Shown one piece after another: positions 24,340 through 35,571 of a DNA stretch of 64,000 nucleotides. The stretch is taken from the NCBI GenBank assembly GCA_947561585.1, contig CANNZV010001031.1, positions 1-64,000 of the forward strand, written 5' to 3'. The notes beneath the pieces are model-generated. The model had not been told where the DNA came from, did no database searches, and saw only the letters and a program-made list of their open reading frames with translations. This DNA is from Caprella mutica. Taxonomy: Eukaryota; Arthropoda; Malacostraca; Amphipoda; Caprellidae. Position numbers and translations under genes: made by a program. Positions within the stretch are counted from its first letter, which is position 1; each line of letters begins with the position of its first letter.

Positions 24340-25622
24340 TTAAGTGCTAGTACATATAAATAAAATGAGTGTAAGATATTTTCGATGTGTGAGGCCATGT
24401 CTCAAGTCAGGAGGCGTTGCTTCTCGTCGCAGTCGATAATTGGTGTCATTTTCTGGATTGGGTAAATGAACTCCGCTGGGAAAGAGGAAAAGGAAGAGAT
24501 AACACTTCAGAGACTTCGGCAACTTCGATTCAGAGTTTTTTGATAAGGAAATGATTATATAAATGATGTTACCCTAGGTACAGTTAAAAAGAAACTAATT
24601 TGGCAAATGTGGATTTTGATTTCGTCAATACGAAATCAACTCTGTGACAAATTTATGTTTAATTATTATTATTTTACACAAGCAGGTTAAGAATTTGAAT
24701 TGACTAATGATTAGTATAAATTTAGGAATAATTTATGCCTATATACTTATTTAAATGGAAAAAAATTACATGAGATTATTTGCTAATGAATTAAATGTAA
24801 CTAATTTAAATCTCTATTTGAAACCATAATTTGCATGAATAATATGTTGTATTTCCTGAAATTATTTAAAAAAACACTATCTTCAATTAATTTAGAACTG
24901 ATAAATGTATAAAACAAGCACTTTAGAAAATTGAATATTTAACTCATTATATTTTCGTATAATCATGATAATATTTTTAATTTCAATTTTAGACATCACC
25001 GTAGCAATGTTTCTTGGAGCAGTATTGTCCCGATATTGTTACCTAGGTTTCACAATTTAAAAAATTTGAAACATTATTAATGTTTCATGAATTCTGCTGT
25101 AGTGTTAGTTAAAAATTAAAAGATTCTTAAATGAAGAATAATAACTTGTTGGTGCCTTAATAATAAAAACAAGTTTTAATTATTTCAATGGTAAACGTTA
25201 TAGTTTCGTATTACTCAAGTAACTCTGGTTCAAGTTTGTCTTTTTACTGATAAAACTAAATCTAATTACAGAAAGATGAGTCAGCAAAATAAGAAACTTT
25301 TTCATTCAGGTTTTATACAACAGCTACTGACAACTCAGAACAATTAAAAAAATTAAAATAAATAAAGTTGGTAAATTAGTAAAAAAAAAAATTGAATTTA
25401 ACCCAAGTTAAATATGATGTAATTAAAAAGAATATTACTTAATTGTATATATTTGGCTTATAGTAGTTACACTGTAGTTAGAGGCTTATAAATACTACAT
25501 ATTGACACCATTTCCAAAAGCTAATCAAGTAAAGTAAAGGAGCTATCATGGAAATTTAGCTTGAAGGCGCCATTAATGTAGACTCTAGGGTCTAACTCCT
25601 AGATAGATTATTTAGCAGATAT
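24340..25622. other. Single-copy AT-rich DNA, no gene found
   Basis: Long A/T-rich spacer. No coding frame, repeat or RNA gene recognised. Confidence 0.6.
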
Positions 25623-25772
25623 GACACGGGCGTTTTTCTCAAGCCACAGCAAAAAATGCAGCTTACAAATACGCTGCAACTAAATAAGCTTATGTGATTT
25701 CTATGTCCGTCTAGATTGGGCGTTTTTCATGCGGCAATTTTATAGCAGTCATGAAAAAAATGCCCCGTGTGA
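25623..25772. mobile_element. Small MITE-like hairpin
   Basis: Begins GACACGGGCGTTTTTCTCA and ends with the complement of CACACGGGGCATTTTTTTCA. An internal GGGCGTTTTTCATG repeats the end motif. About 150 bp and non-coding. No clear target duplication is visible. Confidence 0.55.
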
Positions 25773-26699
25773 AAATAGACCATTGGGAAATTGGATTATT
25801 TTCTGGTGTCAATGAACGCTAGGTAGACTCTTTACTATATTTTGTCTCCATCTCAGTTCCACTGACTCTCTGTAGATGGTGTCCAAGCAATCCAATCTCC
25901 TAGAGTGGCTGTGATTTGTGTCAGAGTGATGGCAGAGTGATATGAGAGTGTCACCAGGCCAGTCACCCTCTCTATTTCACTGATGGTAACAAATGGAAAG
26001 ATGTCATCGATGACGGGTGTTGTTGTAAATCCTACACTTATTGTTATTGTTGCAATTGTTCTATCGTCACCTTCATTGTCTCAGGGATATTTTATACTCT
26101 GTCCATTTTTAGTCTTATTAGTTGCTGGAATTTATTGTTATTGGATGGAATGGATGGGGTGGATTGTATTTGTGTACGCTATTCATTCACTCCTTTCTGT
26201 AAGTTTTAATAGAAAATCCCTATCTTGTTTTAAAGAATTAATCTAATTTATGATAATGAAGTATGCCTTTTTTCATTAATTATTTATGAAAAATGGAGTA
26301 ATATTTAAAGCTATAAGTAAAGGTTTTTGAAAGCCTGATTCTTATAGAATCTGATCTGAAGTTTAATTAATATACTTTATTCAAATATGTACATTTTAAT
26401 GATGCAATAATTGGAATTGAATTAATATCAATACTATCAGCACACTATATATTCTCTTTTCAGTTTATTTTTATATACACATTAAATCTCACGGACTGAA
26501 GACTCAGCATTTTCTATATTCCGACTCTTCATTTCATACCGAGAAGAAAGTTAGGTTGTAATAATTGGTAACAATGTTTCTCAGGGAAGATAACTCTTGC
26601 CATAACTTTTGCCATCAAGGATCTGATGATAGGATTCTCTCCTAAATTCTCTCTTATGGTTACAAATGATCTACACCTTCTTTCTTAAGTTTCTTATGA
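25773..26699. other. Single-copy DNA, no gene found
   Basis: Contains an open stretch of 87 codons at 25983-26246 with hydrophobic content, including LIVIVAIVLSS and FLVLLVAGIYCYW. I recognise no domain, and composition alone could produce it. I would not call it a gene without transcript evidence. Confidence 0.45.
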
Positions 26700-26952
26700 G
26701 CCGTACACACGTAGGGTTTTTTAAATCTTTCCACCAGACTTATTGCTAAGCTCCTCCTACTTTTTCCACGAGAATATAAGAAAAAGAGATATAATTGTTG
26801 TTTATTTTATTTGGTATCCATGATACCTGCAGGTATCATGGATACCAAATAATATTTAATATCCTTTTTTTCTTATATTCTTGTGGAAAAAGTAGGAGGA
26901 GCTTAGCAAAAAGTCTGGTGGAAAGACTTAAAAAACCCTACGTGTGTACGGC
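26700..26952. mobile_element. Long near-perfect palindrome (MITE-like)
   Basis: A 250-bp inverted repeat centred on CCTGCAGG at 26826-26833. The ends are CCGTACACACGTAGGG (26701-26716) and its complement (26936-26951). Further in, CTAAGCTCCTCCTACTTTTTC and GGTATCCATGATACCTGC are mirrored. Only small differences separate the arms, so the insertion looks fairly young. TTATGAG occurs directly before the left end and again just after the right end (about 26957), possibly a target duplication. No coding capacity. Confidence 0.75.
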
Positions 26953-27026
26953 CATTTATGAGTTCAAGGAAAGAAATCACAGGTTCTGTTTTTGCTGTCG
27001 TATCCTTAGAATCTCTAATTTTATTA

Positions 27027-27075
27027 TTTAGTTATCAATTTAGTTTTCAATTTAGTTATCAATTTAGTTATCAAT
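27027..27075 (+). repeat. 12-bp tandem repeat, four copies
   Basis: TTTAGTTATCAA repeated four times, with one TTTTCAA variant. Confidence 0.85.
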
Positions 27076-27347
27076 TTCCTAGAATGTGTTTTAAGCAATA
27101 TTCAAATTATTATTATTGACCAAACATTTAGTTATTTTGGCCCTCCATTACTTTCATATAATTTTTTTATAAAGGCCCCCGCCAGAAGAAGCAGATCTTC
27201 TAAATAGCCTATAAAACCTGTATTTTTAAATTGAAAATTGCTAAAAAGGGCATATTTATCCTTTAAATCGAAATTATTGAAATTCAGATTCCGGTAGTTT
27301 AGCTACTTTTTAATAAATTTGTTTATCACATTATTTTAAACAGAGTC

Positions 27348-28409
27348 CATGCAATTAATTCCACATTGCATTCACGTGGGTACCATGTGGTTTAATGGTT
27401 ATAGTGTGGTATGGATATGTGTAATACACATATTCATACACATCAAATCAGTCATAAGAACACATAAATAACATGTGGTTATTCCATTTTCAAACCATAT
27501 ATAGAATTAGAATCATATCAAGAAGAGTTTGTATACATGTTCAATTGACCACATCATATCCACATGTTAATTAGCATACTTAATACAGTTGTTTGCCATA
27601 TTCATAGCAACATATCAAATACCATACTATTAACATATGTTAACATGGTGCTAGGACAATTTGTCACCGGACAATTCGACGACTGGACAATTATTCGTTG
27701 CTGGACAATTCTTTCCCGGACAATTCGTTGCCGATTGAAAATGAAGGAGATATAATATATAATTTATAATATTAATATAAATTATTTTAAATAACAAATG
27801 AATCTAAGGATATAATATTATATTTTTTATCGTAATTTTATTTTTACTGAGCTAATCATGATTGCAAATATAAAATTAAAAAGAATAATAAAAAATTAAA
27901 TACTCATGCATGAGAGGATAGAAAACAAACTATTAACTAACATTGCTATTCTATAACAAACAATATGTTACAATTCTTATATAAAATCTTTGAAAAAATA
28001 CTAAACTGTTAAACATTGTTAACCGTTTCTCTTTGTTGGCAGTACTTACAATTGATTCATTGTTGCCATGTCAATTTAAAATAAAGGAATAATAATTAAT
28101 CATGTGAAAAATTTGCAAATTGTAGGCAACAATATTTCAGATTTGATGAAATGTCTTCAGTTTTACTAATCATAATTACATCTCTTTTATTTTCAAGCGG
28201 GGACGAATTGCCCAGTTGTTAAATTGTTCGAGAACGAATTGTCCGGCGACGAGTTGTCTGGGAACCATTAACCACCTGTAATTTATCATATTTCCACGTA
28301 AAACAACATGTAATACATATAGTATCCATTTCAAAGAAGTATACATGGTGTAAACATGTTTTAAATGTATAAGCGCCTTATTGTATACACATGGAATTGT
28401 TTGCATGGC
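27348..28409. mobile_element. Outer inverted-repeat element
   Basis: The ends match as an imperfect inverted repeat: CCATGCAATTAATTCCAC near 27348 against CCATGCAAACAATTCCAT on the complement near 28390-28407. Most of the interior (27650-28277) is a second inverted-repeat element, so the outer element itself would be about 435 bp. Non-coding. This is less certain than the inner element. Confidence 0.45.
27650..28277. mobile_element. Inner MITE-like element with GGACAATTCG subrepeats
   Basis: Arms of about 105 bp (27650-27760 and 28170-28277) match as an inverted repeat. Each arm is itself made of a short repeated word such as GGACAATTCGTTGCCG or GGACAATTCGACGACTGG, and each ends in a matching ATTGAAAATGAAGGAGATATAAT-like stretch. 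The middle is AT-rich and non-coding. The GACAATTCGTCGCCGG-type word is familiar to me from repeats in other invertebrate genomes, but I cannot name the family. Confidence 0.65.
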
Positions 28410-28487
28410 TGTTTATTTTCTCACTCTACTCACTTTGATGAATTATAATGTAAACTGTATGATAAGACCTTTGGTATTTACTGACAA

Positions 28488-28934
28488 CAGTGCTGAATGC
28501 TCATAACTAGTACCAGCACGGTGGTGAATGTTCATAGCTAGTACCAGCACAGTACAGAATGCTCATAACTAGTACCAGAACAGTGCTGAATGCTCATAGC
28601 TAGTACCAGAACAGTACAGAATGCTCATAACTAGTACCAGAACAGTGCTGAATGCTCATAGCTAGCACCAGCACAGTGCTGAATGCTCATAGCTAGTACC
28701 AGAACAGTACAGAATGCTCATAACTAGTACCAGAACAGTGCTGAATGCTCATAGCTAGTACCAGAACAGTACAGAATGCTCATAACTAGTACCAGAACAG
28801 TGCTGAATGCTCATAGCTAGCACCAGCACAGTGCTGATTGTTCATAGCTAGTACCAGAACAGTGCTGAACGCTCAAAGCTATAGTACCAGCGCAGTGATG
28901 AACGCTCATTGCTAGTACCAGCACAGTGCTGGTT
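28488..28934 (+). repeat. 31-bp minisatellite, alternating dimer
   Basis: About 14 copies of a 31-bp unit with core GAATGCTCATAGCTAGTACC. Two unit types, AGTGCTGAATG...ATAGCTAG and AGTACAGAATG...ATAACTAG, alternate for much of the array and give a 62-bp dimer period. Confidence 0.9.
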
Positions 28935-29315
28935 CTGTGTTCAGCTTGTCAAAGCGCTTATCTTCCTTCCAGCTCGGTGGTTCCAATGGTTCCGCTTTGC
29001 TTTGTCGCACGGAGTGGGGGGGGTGCGATCTTTGGGGAGAGGGGGGTGGAAGAGAGTGGAAGATTGTAAGCCAATTTTGACAAAAAATTTGACAAAAAAT
29101 TCTGAGCATAGCCAATTTTGAAGATTTCAAGCCAAAATTAACATGGGAACTTAAGAATTAATTCAACATTTTGAGTTTAAAACTTTTCAAATACAAGACA
29201 ATTAATTGGCTGTAAATGACATACTCTGAAACATTGGAAAAAAGAATGGGAGTGTGAGAATAGAGGGTGAGGAAGTGATACACTATTATGTGGGTGGATT
29301 ACTGCGGTTGTGATA
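28935..29315. other. Single-copy DNA with G-runs
   Basis: No gene seen. Runs of G at 29016-29023 and about 29034-29050 (GGGGAGAGGGGGG) give G-quadruplex potential on the plus strand. Confidence 0.5.
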
Positions 29316-29420
29316 TCGTGTGGTGGAATGGGTGAAGATGTGGTGGATAACGTGTGGTGGGATGGGTGAAGAGGTGGTGGATAAAGTGCGGTGGAATGGG
29401 TGAAGAGTGGTTGGTGAAGA
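29316..29420 (+). repeat. 34-bp minisatellite, three copies
   Basis: Three imperfect copies of a G-rich unit with core GGTGGAATGGGTGAAGA followed by GTGGTGGATAA. Confidence 0.8.
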
Positions 29421-29430
29421 AATTGTTATA

Positions 29431-29607
29431 CAGTGTGTCCGCAAAAAATGTATCCACTGCCTTAAATCTGCATTATTCATCATTTCACGATAATATGCAT
29501 AATATGTTGGTACCATAGATACGTAGATTATTATTAACGAAATATAAATAGCACTTATAAGATAATTATATTCCATGGCAGTGGATGCATTTTTTGCGGA
29601 CACACTG
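29431..29607. mobile_element. Tc1/mariner-type MITE
   Basis: A 177-bp element with inverted ends of about 31 bp: CAGTGTGTCCGCAAAAAATG then TATCCACTGCC on the left, and the matching complement ending at 29607. The left flank is TA; the right is AA, probably a mutated TA. CAGTG termini and a TA target fit a non-autonomous Tc1/mariner derivative. No coding capacity. Confidence 0.82.
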
Positions 29608-29853
29608 AATGTATAAATGAAATTTTTAAACAATCCGAAAATTTAGCCTTTTATCAACAAACAACTTTTGTAGACTAGGTATAATAAATTTTAGATAGTT
29701 TATGCATGTCTCTCTTATTAATAAATTTGCTTTTCGAAATATAACTAACTCCATCTAGTGGAATTCATCGATCAATGCTTTATTTTTTCATTTAATATAA
29801 CTAATATATTATCTACCAGATGATGTGCACTTGTAGAGCAAATACCTTCGCCG
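29608..29853. other. Single-copy AT-rich DNA
   Basis: No gene or repeat recognised. Confidence 0.5.
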
Positions 29854-30105
29854 TCGCTTATAAATGACCTTGACCTTTAACCTGTTCGATCCCAAAATCG
29901 GGATATTGACCAATGGTTTAAACGAATTTCAGGCAATTTGGTTGAATACTTTTGTGATTAAGTTACGAATGTCCTTGATCTTGACCTTTGACCGGATCTC
30001 TCCCAAAATTCTACCAGATGGTTCCTGGACATTGTCCAATCGTTTCACCAAATTCTAAGGAATTTGTTTTTACACTTTTTGAGTTATGCAAATAACAAGA
30101 TGATA
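29854..30105 (+). repeat. Dispersed repeat with TGACCTTGACCT words
   Basis: Two related halves of about 110 bp in tandem. Each has TGACCTTGACCTTT (or TGATCTTGACCTTTGACC), CCCAAAAT, a TTGACCAATGG or TTGTCCAATCG block, and an AATTT...TTTTGTGATTAAGTTA or TTTGAGTTATG ending. I know similar TGACCTTTGACC..CCCAAAAT..GAGTTAT consensus repeats from invertebrate genomes, so this is probably a dispersed element, perhaps SINE-related. The class is inferred, and no RNA polymerase III box was confirmed. Confidence 0.5.
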
Positions 30106-30223
30106 TATAATTAAATAAATAAAACATTAAACATATACCGCTTAATATATAACCTTCCACAATCTGCGAAGCTAATTTATGAGAATGAGGTACCGATGAA
30201 GTGGACTGGCTAAGATATCTGAC

Positions 30224-30375
30224 TAGTGAATTCTTTTCTATAGATATTCTTTATAGGAATTCTTACCTATAGATATTCTATATAGGAATTCTTTCCTATA
30301 GATATTCTTTATAGGAATTCTTTCCTATAGATATTCTTTATATGAATTCTTTCCTATAAATATTCTTCATAGGAA
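30224..30375 (+). repeat. 29-bp minisatellite
   Basis: About five copies of an AT-rich unit with core GGAATTCTTTCCTATAGATA. The step between GGAATTC sites is 29 bp. Confidence 0.9.
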
Positions 30376-31757
30376 TATTAGAAAGCTTTGTTAGAGAAAT
30401 CAATTACAAAATTACATTACAGTCTTAAATTATCCGTATAAATTTGTTTAAAATCTTTACTTATGGTTCGTTATTTATAGAGAACTACCTAAATTAATTA
30501 TTGAACGGAATTTCATATCACCATTCATTTATAATTTTTCTACTTATTTATGGTAATAATTTATAGATATTATAGAGATCCTTAATCATATTTTGCCAAC
30601 TAAAAAAAGTTGACGTGAGAGAAGATAGCGTATGAGAGACACTGCTCCCTCCCCACCAGTCACGTTCTGCTAAAATCTCTATACAAATGACTGAGCTTTG
30701 TACTGATATCAACTCTAGATGCTTGCCTATTTATATTTATTTATTTCCTAGATTAACAAATGGATGGGGGAAGAACGTGCTGTGAATATGATGTCAATGA
30801 TCACTTGAAGATGTACTTTAACAAATATATTTATTATAAGACATTCTGATTAATAAATACCTACTTTTATGTCTAAAATTTACGATAAACTATTATCAAT
30901 AAATTATCGTAATTGACAGTAACGAACGATTTGCCAATTTTTAAATTTACCGACAAAGTAATTTTTAAGCATTCCGACGAAATATCATCTGTAATTAATT
31001 CTACATTAACATTTCCGTAGCTATAAGAAACTAAAGGAGCCAATAATAGTTATTTCCTTTTCTGGTTACCACGTGCCGTTATCAATTATCACTACTGCCT
31101 ATCTTCCGATGGCATCGGTGCGTTAACCGCGTGCTCTCACGGTGCTATCTGTCGCTGCAGTCACGTGACCTGAGTTAGTTACGCCTATGAACACAGGCGG
31201 CGCTGTTGCTTCAATGGAGAGGTGCTTATGCTTCAATTGATGGTATGGAATCTAAAGGGAAAATAGGGAGAATTTATTGGAAATCGAAAAACTAAACTAG
31301 AATCGTTTGATGTATTTTGTACTAATTGACGATCATTTTTTTATAAATTATTATTATATATTCTAATTAAAAAGAAGTGGGTTCAAGTTTCCAACCAACA
31401 TAATCTTACATGCTCTGAAGCATTGTAAATCTCACAATCATTATAGTTACTTATTACTTATAATCATAGAAAAAAAATGTACGCTTTTCTCTTCCAATTA
31501 TCAAAATACATTCATTTGTAACAATTTTTATAGTATTTTACTCAACAATTAACGTTCCTTTTCTTCTTATTTTTATAACGGGATTAATAAATACTGTTAC
31601 TATAATTCAATCATTATTCATTAGGTGACATACGCCCTTCCCAGGTAAGAACGATTCTTTCCTATGATATTGAGGGAATACCTCAGAAATAAATTCTTCT
31701 TGCCTGGGTTTTAATTATTACTGATCGACCTTAATTGTCAGTGCAGGTGACACCGCT
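30376..31757. other. Single-copy DNA, possible regulatory block
   Basis: AT-rich except for about 31060-31240, which is more GC-rich and has two CACGTG E-box palindromes (ACCACGTGCCG near 31070 and GTCACGTGACC near 31161) and the block GGCATCGGTGCGTTAACCGC. No coding frame is supported. Confidence 0.5.
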
Positions 31758-32686
31758 ACCGCTATGTCAGGACCTATTACCGCTATATCAGGACCTATTA
31801 CCGCTATATCAGGACCTATTACCGCTATATCAGGACCTATTACCGCTATATCAGGACCTATTACGGCTATATCAGGACCTATTACCGCTATATCAGGACC
31901 TATTACCGCTATATCAGGACCTATTACCGCTATATCAGGACCTATTACGGCTATATCAGGACCTATTACCGCTATATCAGGACCTATTACCGCTATACCA
32001 GGACCTATTACCGCTATATCAAGACCTATTACCGCTATATCAGGACCTATTACCGCTATATCAGGACCTATTACCGCTATATCAGGACCTATTACCGCTA
32101 TATCAGGACCTATTACGGCTATATCAGGACCTATTACCGCTATATCAGGACCTATTTCCGCTATATCAGGACCTATTACGGCTATATCAGGACCTATTAC
32201 CGCTATATCAGGACCTATTACCGCTATATCAGGACCTATTACCGCTATATCAGGACCTATTACCGCTATATCAAGACCTATTACCGCTATATCAGGACCT
32301 ATTACTGCTATATCAGGACCTATTACCGCTATATCAGGACCTATTACCGCTATATCAGGACCTATTACCGCTATATCAGGACCTATTACCGCTATATCAG
32401 GACCTATTACGGCTATATCAGGACCTATTACCGCTATATCAGGACCTATTACCGCTATATCAGGACCTATTACGGATATATCAGGACCTATTACCGCTAT
32501 ATCAGGACCTATTACGTCGCTATACCAGGACCTATTACCGCTGTATCAGGACCTGTTACCGCTATGTCAGGACCTATTACCGCTATATCAGGACCTATTA
32601 CCGCTATATCAGGACCTATTACCGCTATATCAGGACCTATTACCGCTATATCAGGACCTATTACCACTATATCAGGACCTATTACC
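31758..32686 (+). repeat. 21-bp minisatellite
   Basis: About 44 copies of ACCGCTATATCAGGACCTAT plus one T (clean copy at 31779-31799). Substitutions are few (ACGGC, TCAAG, CTATACC). A unit near 32510-32530 has extra bases and shifts the phase. Because 21 is a multiple of 3, two plus frames stay open for over 300 codons and would encode a 7-residue repeat (LPLYQDL or ISGPITA). There is no unique coding flank, so I treat these as artefacts. Confidence 0.96.
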
Positions 32687-32882
32687 CGTTCAATGTTGAG
32701 ATTGCGTAGCAGATTAACAGTTCCAGCGTTTGTCCTGACATTGGTAAGCAGCTATGATTGATAAGTGATCGGCAGAGGGTCTGTTCACGCTAAATGAGGC
32801 GGAATGTACTGACGTGCATGTCCTACGATTGAAAATGCGATAAGAGGTTAGAGGGACCTGTGCAGTGATACGGGATGCTTCT

Positions 32883-33022
32883 GTATGAGAACTTGGAATG
32901 CGGGATGCTTATGAGTTTATGAGTATGAGAACTTGGAATGCGGGATGCTTATGAGTTTATGAGTATGAGAACTTGGAATGCGGGATGCTTATGAGTTTAT
33001 GAGTATGAGAACTTGGGATACG
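32883..33022 (+). repeat. 40-bp minisatellite
   Basis: Three full copies and a part of a unit with core GAACTTGGAATGCGGGATGC followed by TTATGAGTTTATGA. Steps of exactly 40 bp separate GTATGAGAAC at 32883, 32923, 32963 and 33003. Confidence 0.92.
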
Positions 33023-33175
33023 AGATGAAGAAGATTCAAAGAGTGAAAACACGGGATTAAGAAGATTCTAATAGTGAGAACACGGGATGAAGAAGATTCT
33101 GAATGTGAGAACACGAGATGAAGAAGATTCTAATAGTGAGAACACGGGATGAATAAGATTCTGAGTGTGAGAAGA
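33020..33175 (+). repeat. 31-bp minisatellite
   Basis: About five copies of a unit with core GATGAAGAAGATTCTAATAG followed by TGAGAACACG. It shares TGAGAACA with the adjacent 40-bp array and probably derives from it. Confidence 0.88.
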
Positions 33176-34137
33176 TATAGAAAATTAGTTTCATTATGAG
33201 TATGAGAACTTCAGTGAGAAAAATAATTATTTATTTGGTTGCTTTATTTTGAGGTGAAAATCAATGATAAAAAATATGGTCAGTTTTTCTGAACTTTAAA
33301 GTATTTCTTCTTGCAGTTATTAATTTCATGTAACTAATATTTCTAAATTAAGAGATATCTAAAGAAATTAACATACAGTTCAATTTTAGGAATTTAAGAA
33401 TCATTGAAATGTATAATTACTCCATTACAATACAAAGCCTCATTTTTCACACATTTTTTCATTGGTAATCACTGACCAATACACAGGCCTCTAAATCACT
33501 GCTCCCCCTCCGTACATACGCTGTAGCGGCGTAAGTAGCGCTACTCCCCCGCAAAGCTATACGATAAGTACACATTATCGGTGGCGGGTGCTCTATCATC
33601 TGTGCGGGCAATGACCGCTGATAACAATGAGTTATTGCCCTCTGTAATCTGTTTATTTATTTCTCAGTCAATATAATAAATTTTATTTATCTCAACTAAT
33701 ATATATTTAACTGTCAACTTATTGAATTCCATGAATATTTTCTAGTAAAGATAATAAATATTCATTCATCCTCATATCAAAATTATATTTAGATATCTAC
33801 GTATTATTATATTTAAAAAGTTAAATAAATGTAAACTTACATACACCAATAATTACATAAAAAATTTCATACTACAGTTTTAGGATATTATTAGTGACAT
33901 TTCAACTATAAACTTAATACTTTAAATTATTCCCATATTTGCTTGACGAACTATATATACTTCTCTTTGATATATTGCAAATAGATAGTTTATATATCTA
34001 ATAGCTAAATAGTAGCTAGAGAAATTAAATCTTAATAAAGCAATATCATTATTAGTACCAAATATCTAGTTAATGGAAAAATCCTTCACTATAATTCCCC
34101 CATATTTTTCCTGTGTCATAATTTCTCTCTTTCTAAC
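33176..34137. other. Single-copy DNA, no gene found
   Basis: AT-rich, except for a GC-richer block at about 33495-33660 containing TACGCTGTAGCGGCG and GCAATGACCGCTGATAAC. No gene recognised. Confidence 0.5.
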
Positions 34138-34679
34138 CAAATAATTCCCCCCAACCCATCACCCCATAATTGCCCCAACCCATCACCCCATAATTCCCCC
34201 CAACCCATCACCCCCTACTTCCCCTAACCCATCACCCCATAATTCCCCCAACCCATCACCCCATAATTGCCTCCACCCATCACCCCATAATTCCCCCCAA
34301 CCCATCACCCCATAATTCCCCCCAACCCATCACCCCCTACTTCCCCCAACCCATCACCCCATAATTGCCCCCACCCATCACCCCCTACTCCCCCCAACTC
34401 ATCACCCCATAATTCCCCCCAACCCATCACCCCATAATTGCCCCCACCCATCACCCCATTATTCCCCCCAACCCATCACCCCATAATTCCCCCAACCCAT
34501 CACCCCATAATTCCCCCCAACCCATCACCCCCTACTTCCCCCAACCCATCACCCCATACTTCCCCCCACCCATCACTCCCTACTTCCCCCAACCCATCAC
34601 CCCCTACTTCCCCCAACCCATCACCCCTACTTCCCCCCCAACCCATCACCACATAATTCCCCCCACACATCACCCCCAT
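34138..34679 (+). repeat. C-rich minisatellite of about 25 bp
   Basis: About 22 copies of a unit with core CAACCCATCACCCCATAATT followed by four to six C. Unit length varies from 24 to 26 bp with C-run length, and CTACTT replaces ATAATT in some units. Regular C-runs give i-motif potential on the plus strand and G-quadruplex potential on the minus strand. Confidence 0.93.
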
Positions 34680-34800
34680 TCGAGTCAAGCTGTCGCCTGT
34701 TATTTTTAGCGATGCTAATTAGCCAATAAGTTTCTTTGCTTTAGTTTCCAAAGTCCTTAGCCTTTTTATAGGCCTTAATGCAGCCTATCAACTAACACTG

Positions 34801-34955
34801 GGGAAATAAAGTAAAGAAATATAGGAAAGAAATAAAAGAAAGAAATATAGTGGAAAAATAAAGTAGAGAAATAGAGACGAGAAATAAAGTGTAGAAATAG
34901 AGACGAGAAATAAAGTAGAGAAATAGAGTCGAGAAATAAAGTGGAGAAATAAAAG
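34801..34955 (+). repeat. 26-bp A-rich minisatellite
   Basis: Unit core AAATAAAGTAGAGAAATAGA then GACGAG. Three clear copies are flanked by decayed ones. Confidence 0.85.
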
Positions 34956-35571
34956 AATCTACCTTTTTATACAACAATTCATAGGACTGATGCCCCACAC
35001 TATAATTTTAAATATTTACTATCGTACTTTCCCGTTACAGCGAATGGGACTTCAATAGGGAATTACACACAGAGAAAGGATTAGTCAAATCAAATTTGAT
35101 TTGTTTTGTTTTGACTAATATGAATGGTTTATTTTTGCGCTTACCTACGTGGTGAGTTTAAAGTACTACTTAAAAGTAGTTAAATTGACACTGGTTAAAA
35201 CAAATCAATCGTTTTGACTCACACCTAAACTTATAAACAGTAGCGTCAACTCGCATAGTTAGTTAATTTATACACCAGATACATTGAATTAACAGTCTTT
35301 GTGAGTTACTACAATACACTCTGTCATAGTTGTTTCAACATACGTTAAATTATCTTTTAAATTTTAACTCTCATAGTAAGTTGATTCAATCCATAAATGG
35401 AGTTTTCCTAGAACTGATATGACTTATATGGGTAAACTTTTTTTTATTGCGTGTTTTAAATTACTTTTAGAGAAATTTATATATTGATACTTTATTACTG
35501 TATTTTATAGATTAATTGAATAAACAACTTAACAATTTAAATCTGATATCAATATATTCTAGTGCATATCG
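34956..35571. other. AT-rich spacer with a palindrome
   Basis: No gene. It holds the inverted repeat at 35081-35118 and a GTACTTTCCCGTTA motif near 35026 that recurs near 36042. Confidence 0.5.
35081..35118. repeat. Hairpin with 16-bp perfect palindrome
   Basis: AAATCAAATTTGATTT at 35087-35102 is a perfect palindrome. TTAGTCAAA and TTTGACTAA also mark the two ends of the segment as an inverted pair. Confidence 0.8.

Noticed and set aside
25983..26246. Possible small membrane protein of 87 residues
   Set aside because: Hydrophobic stretches are common in AT-rich random frames. No recognised family, no upstream signal and no neighbouring exon.
31735..32761. Frames of 324 and 311 codons in the 21-bp array
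   Set aside because: Heptad translation of a perfect-period repeat in two frames at once. No coding sequence outside the array.
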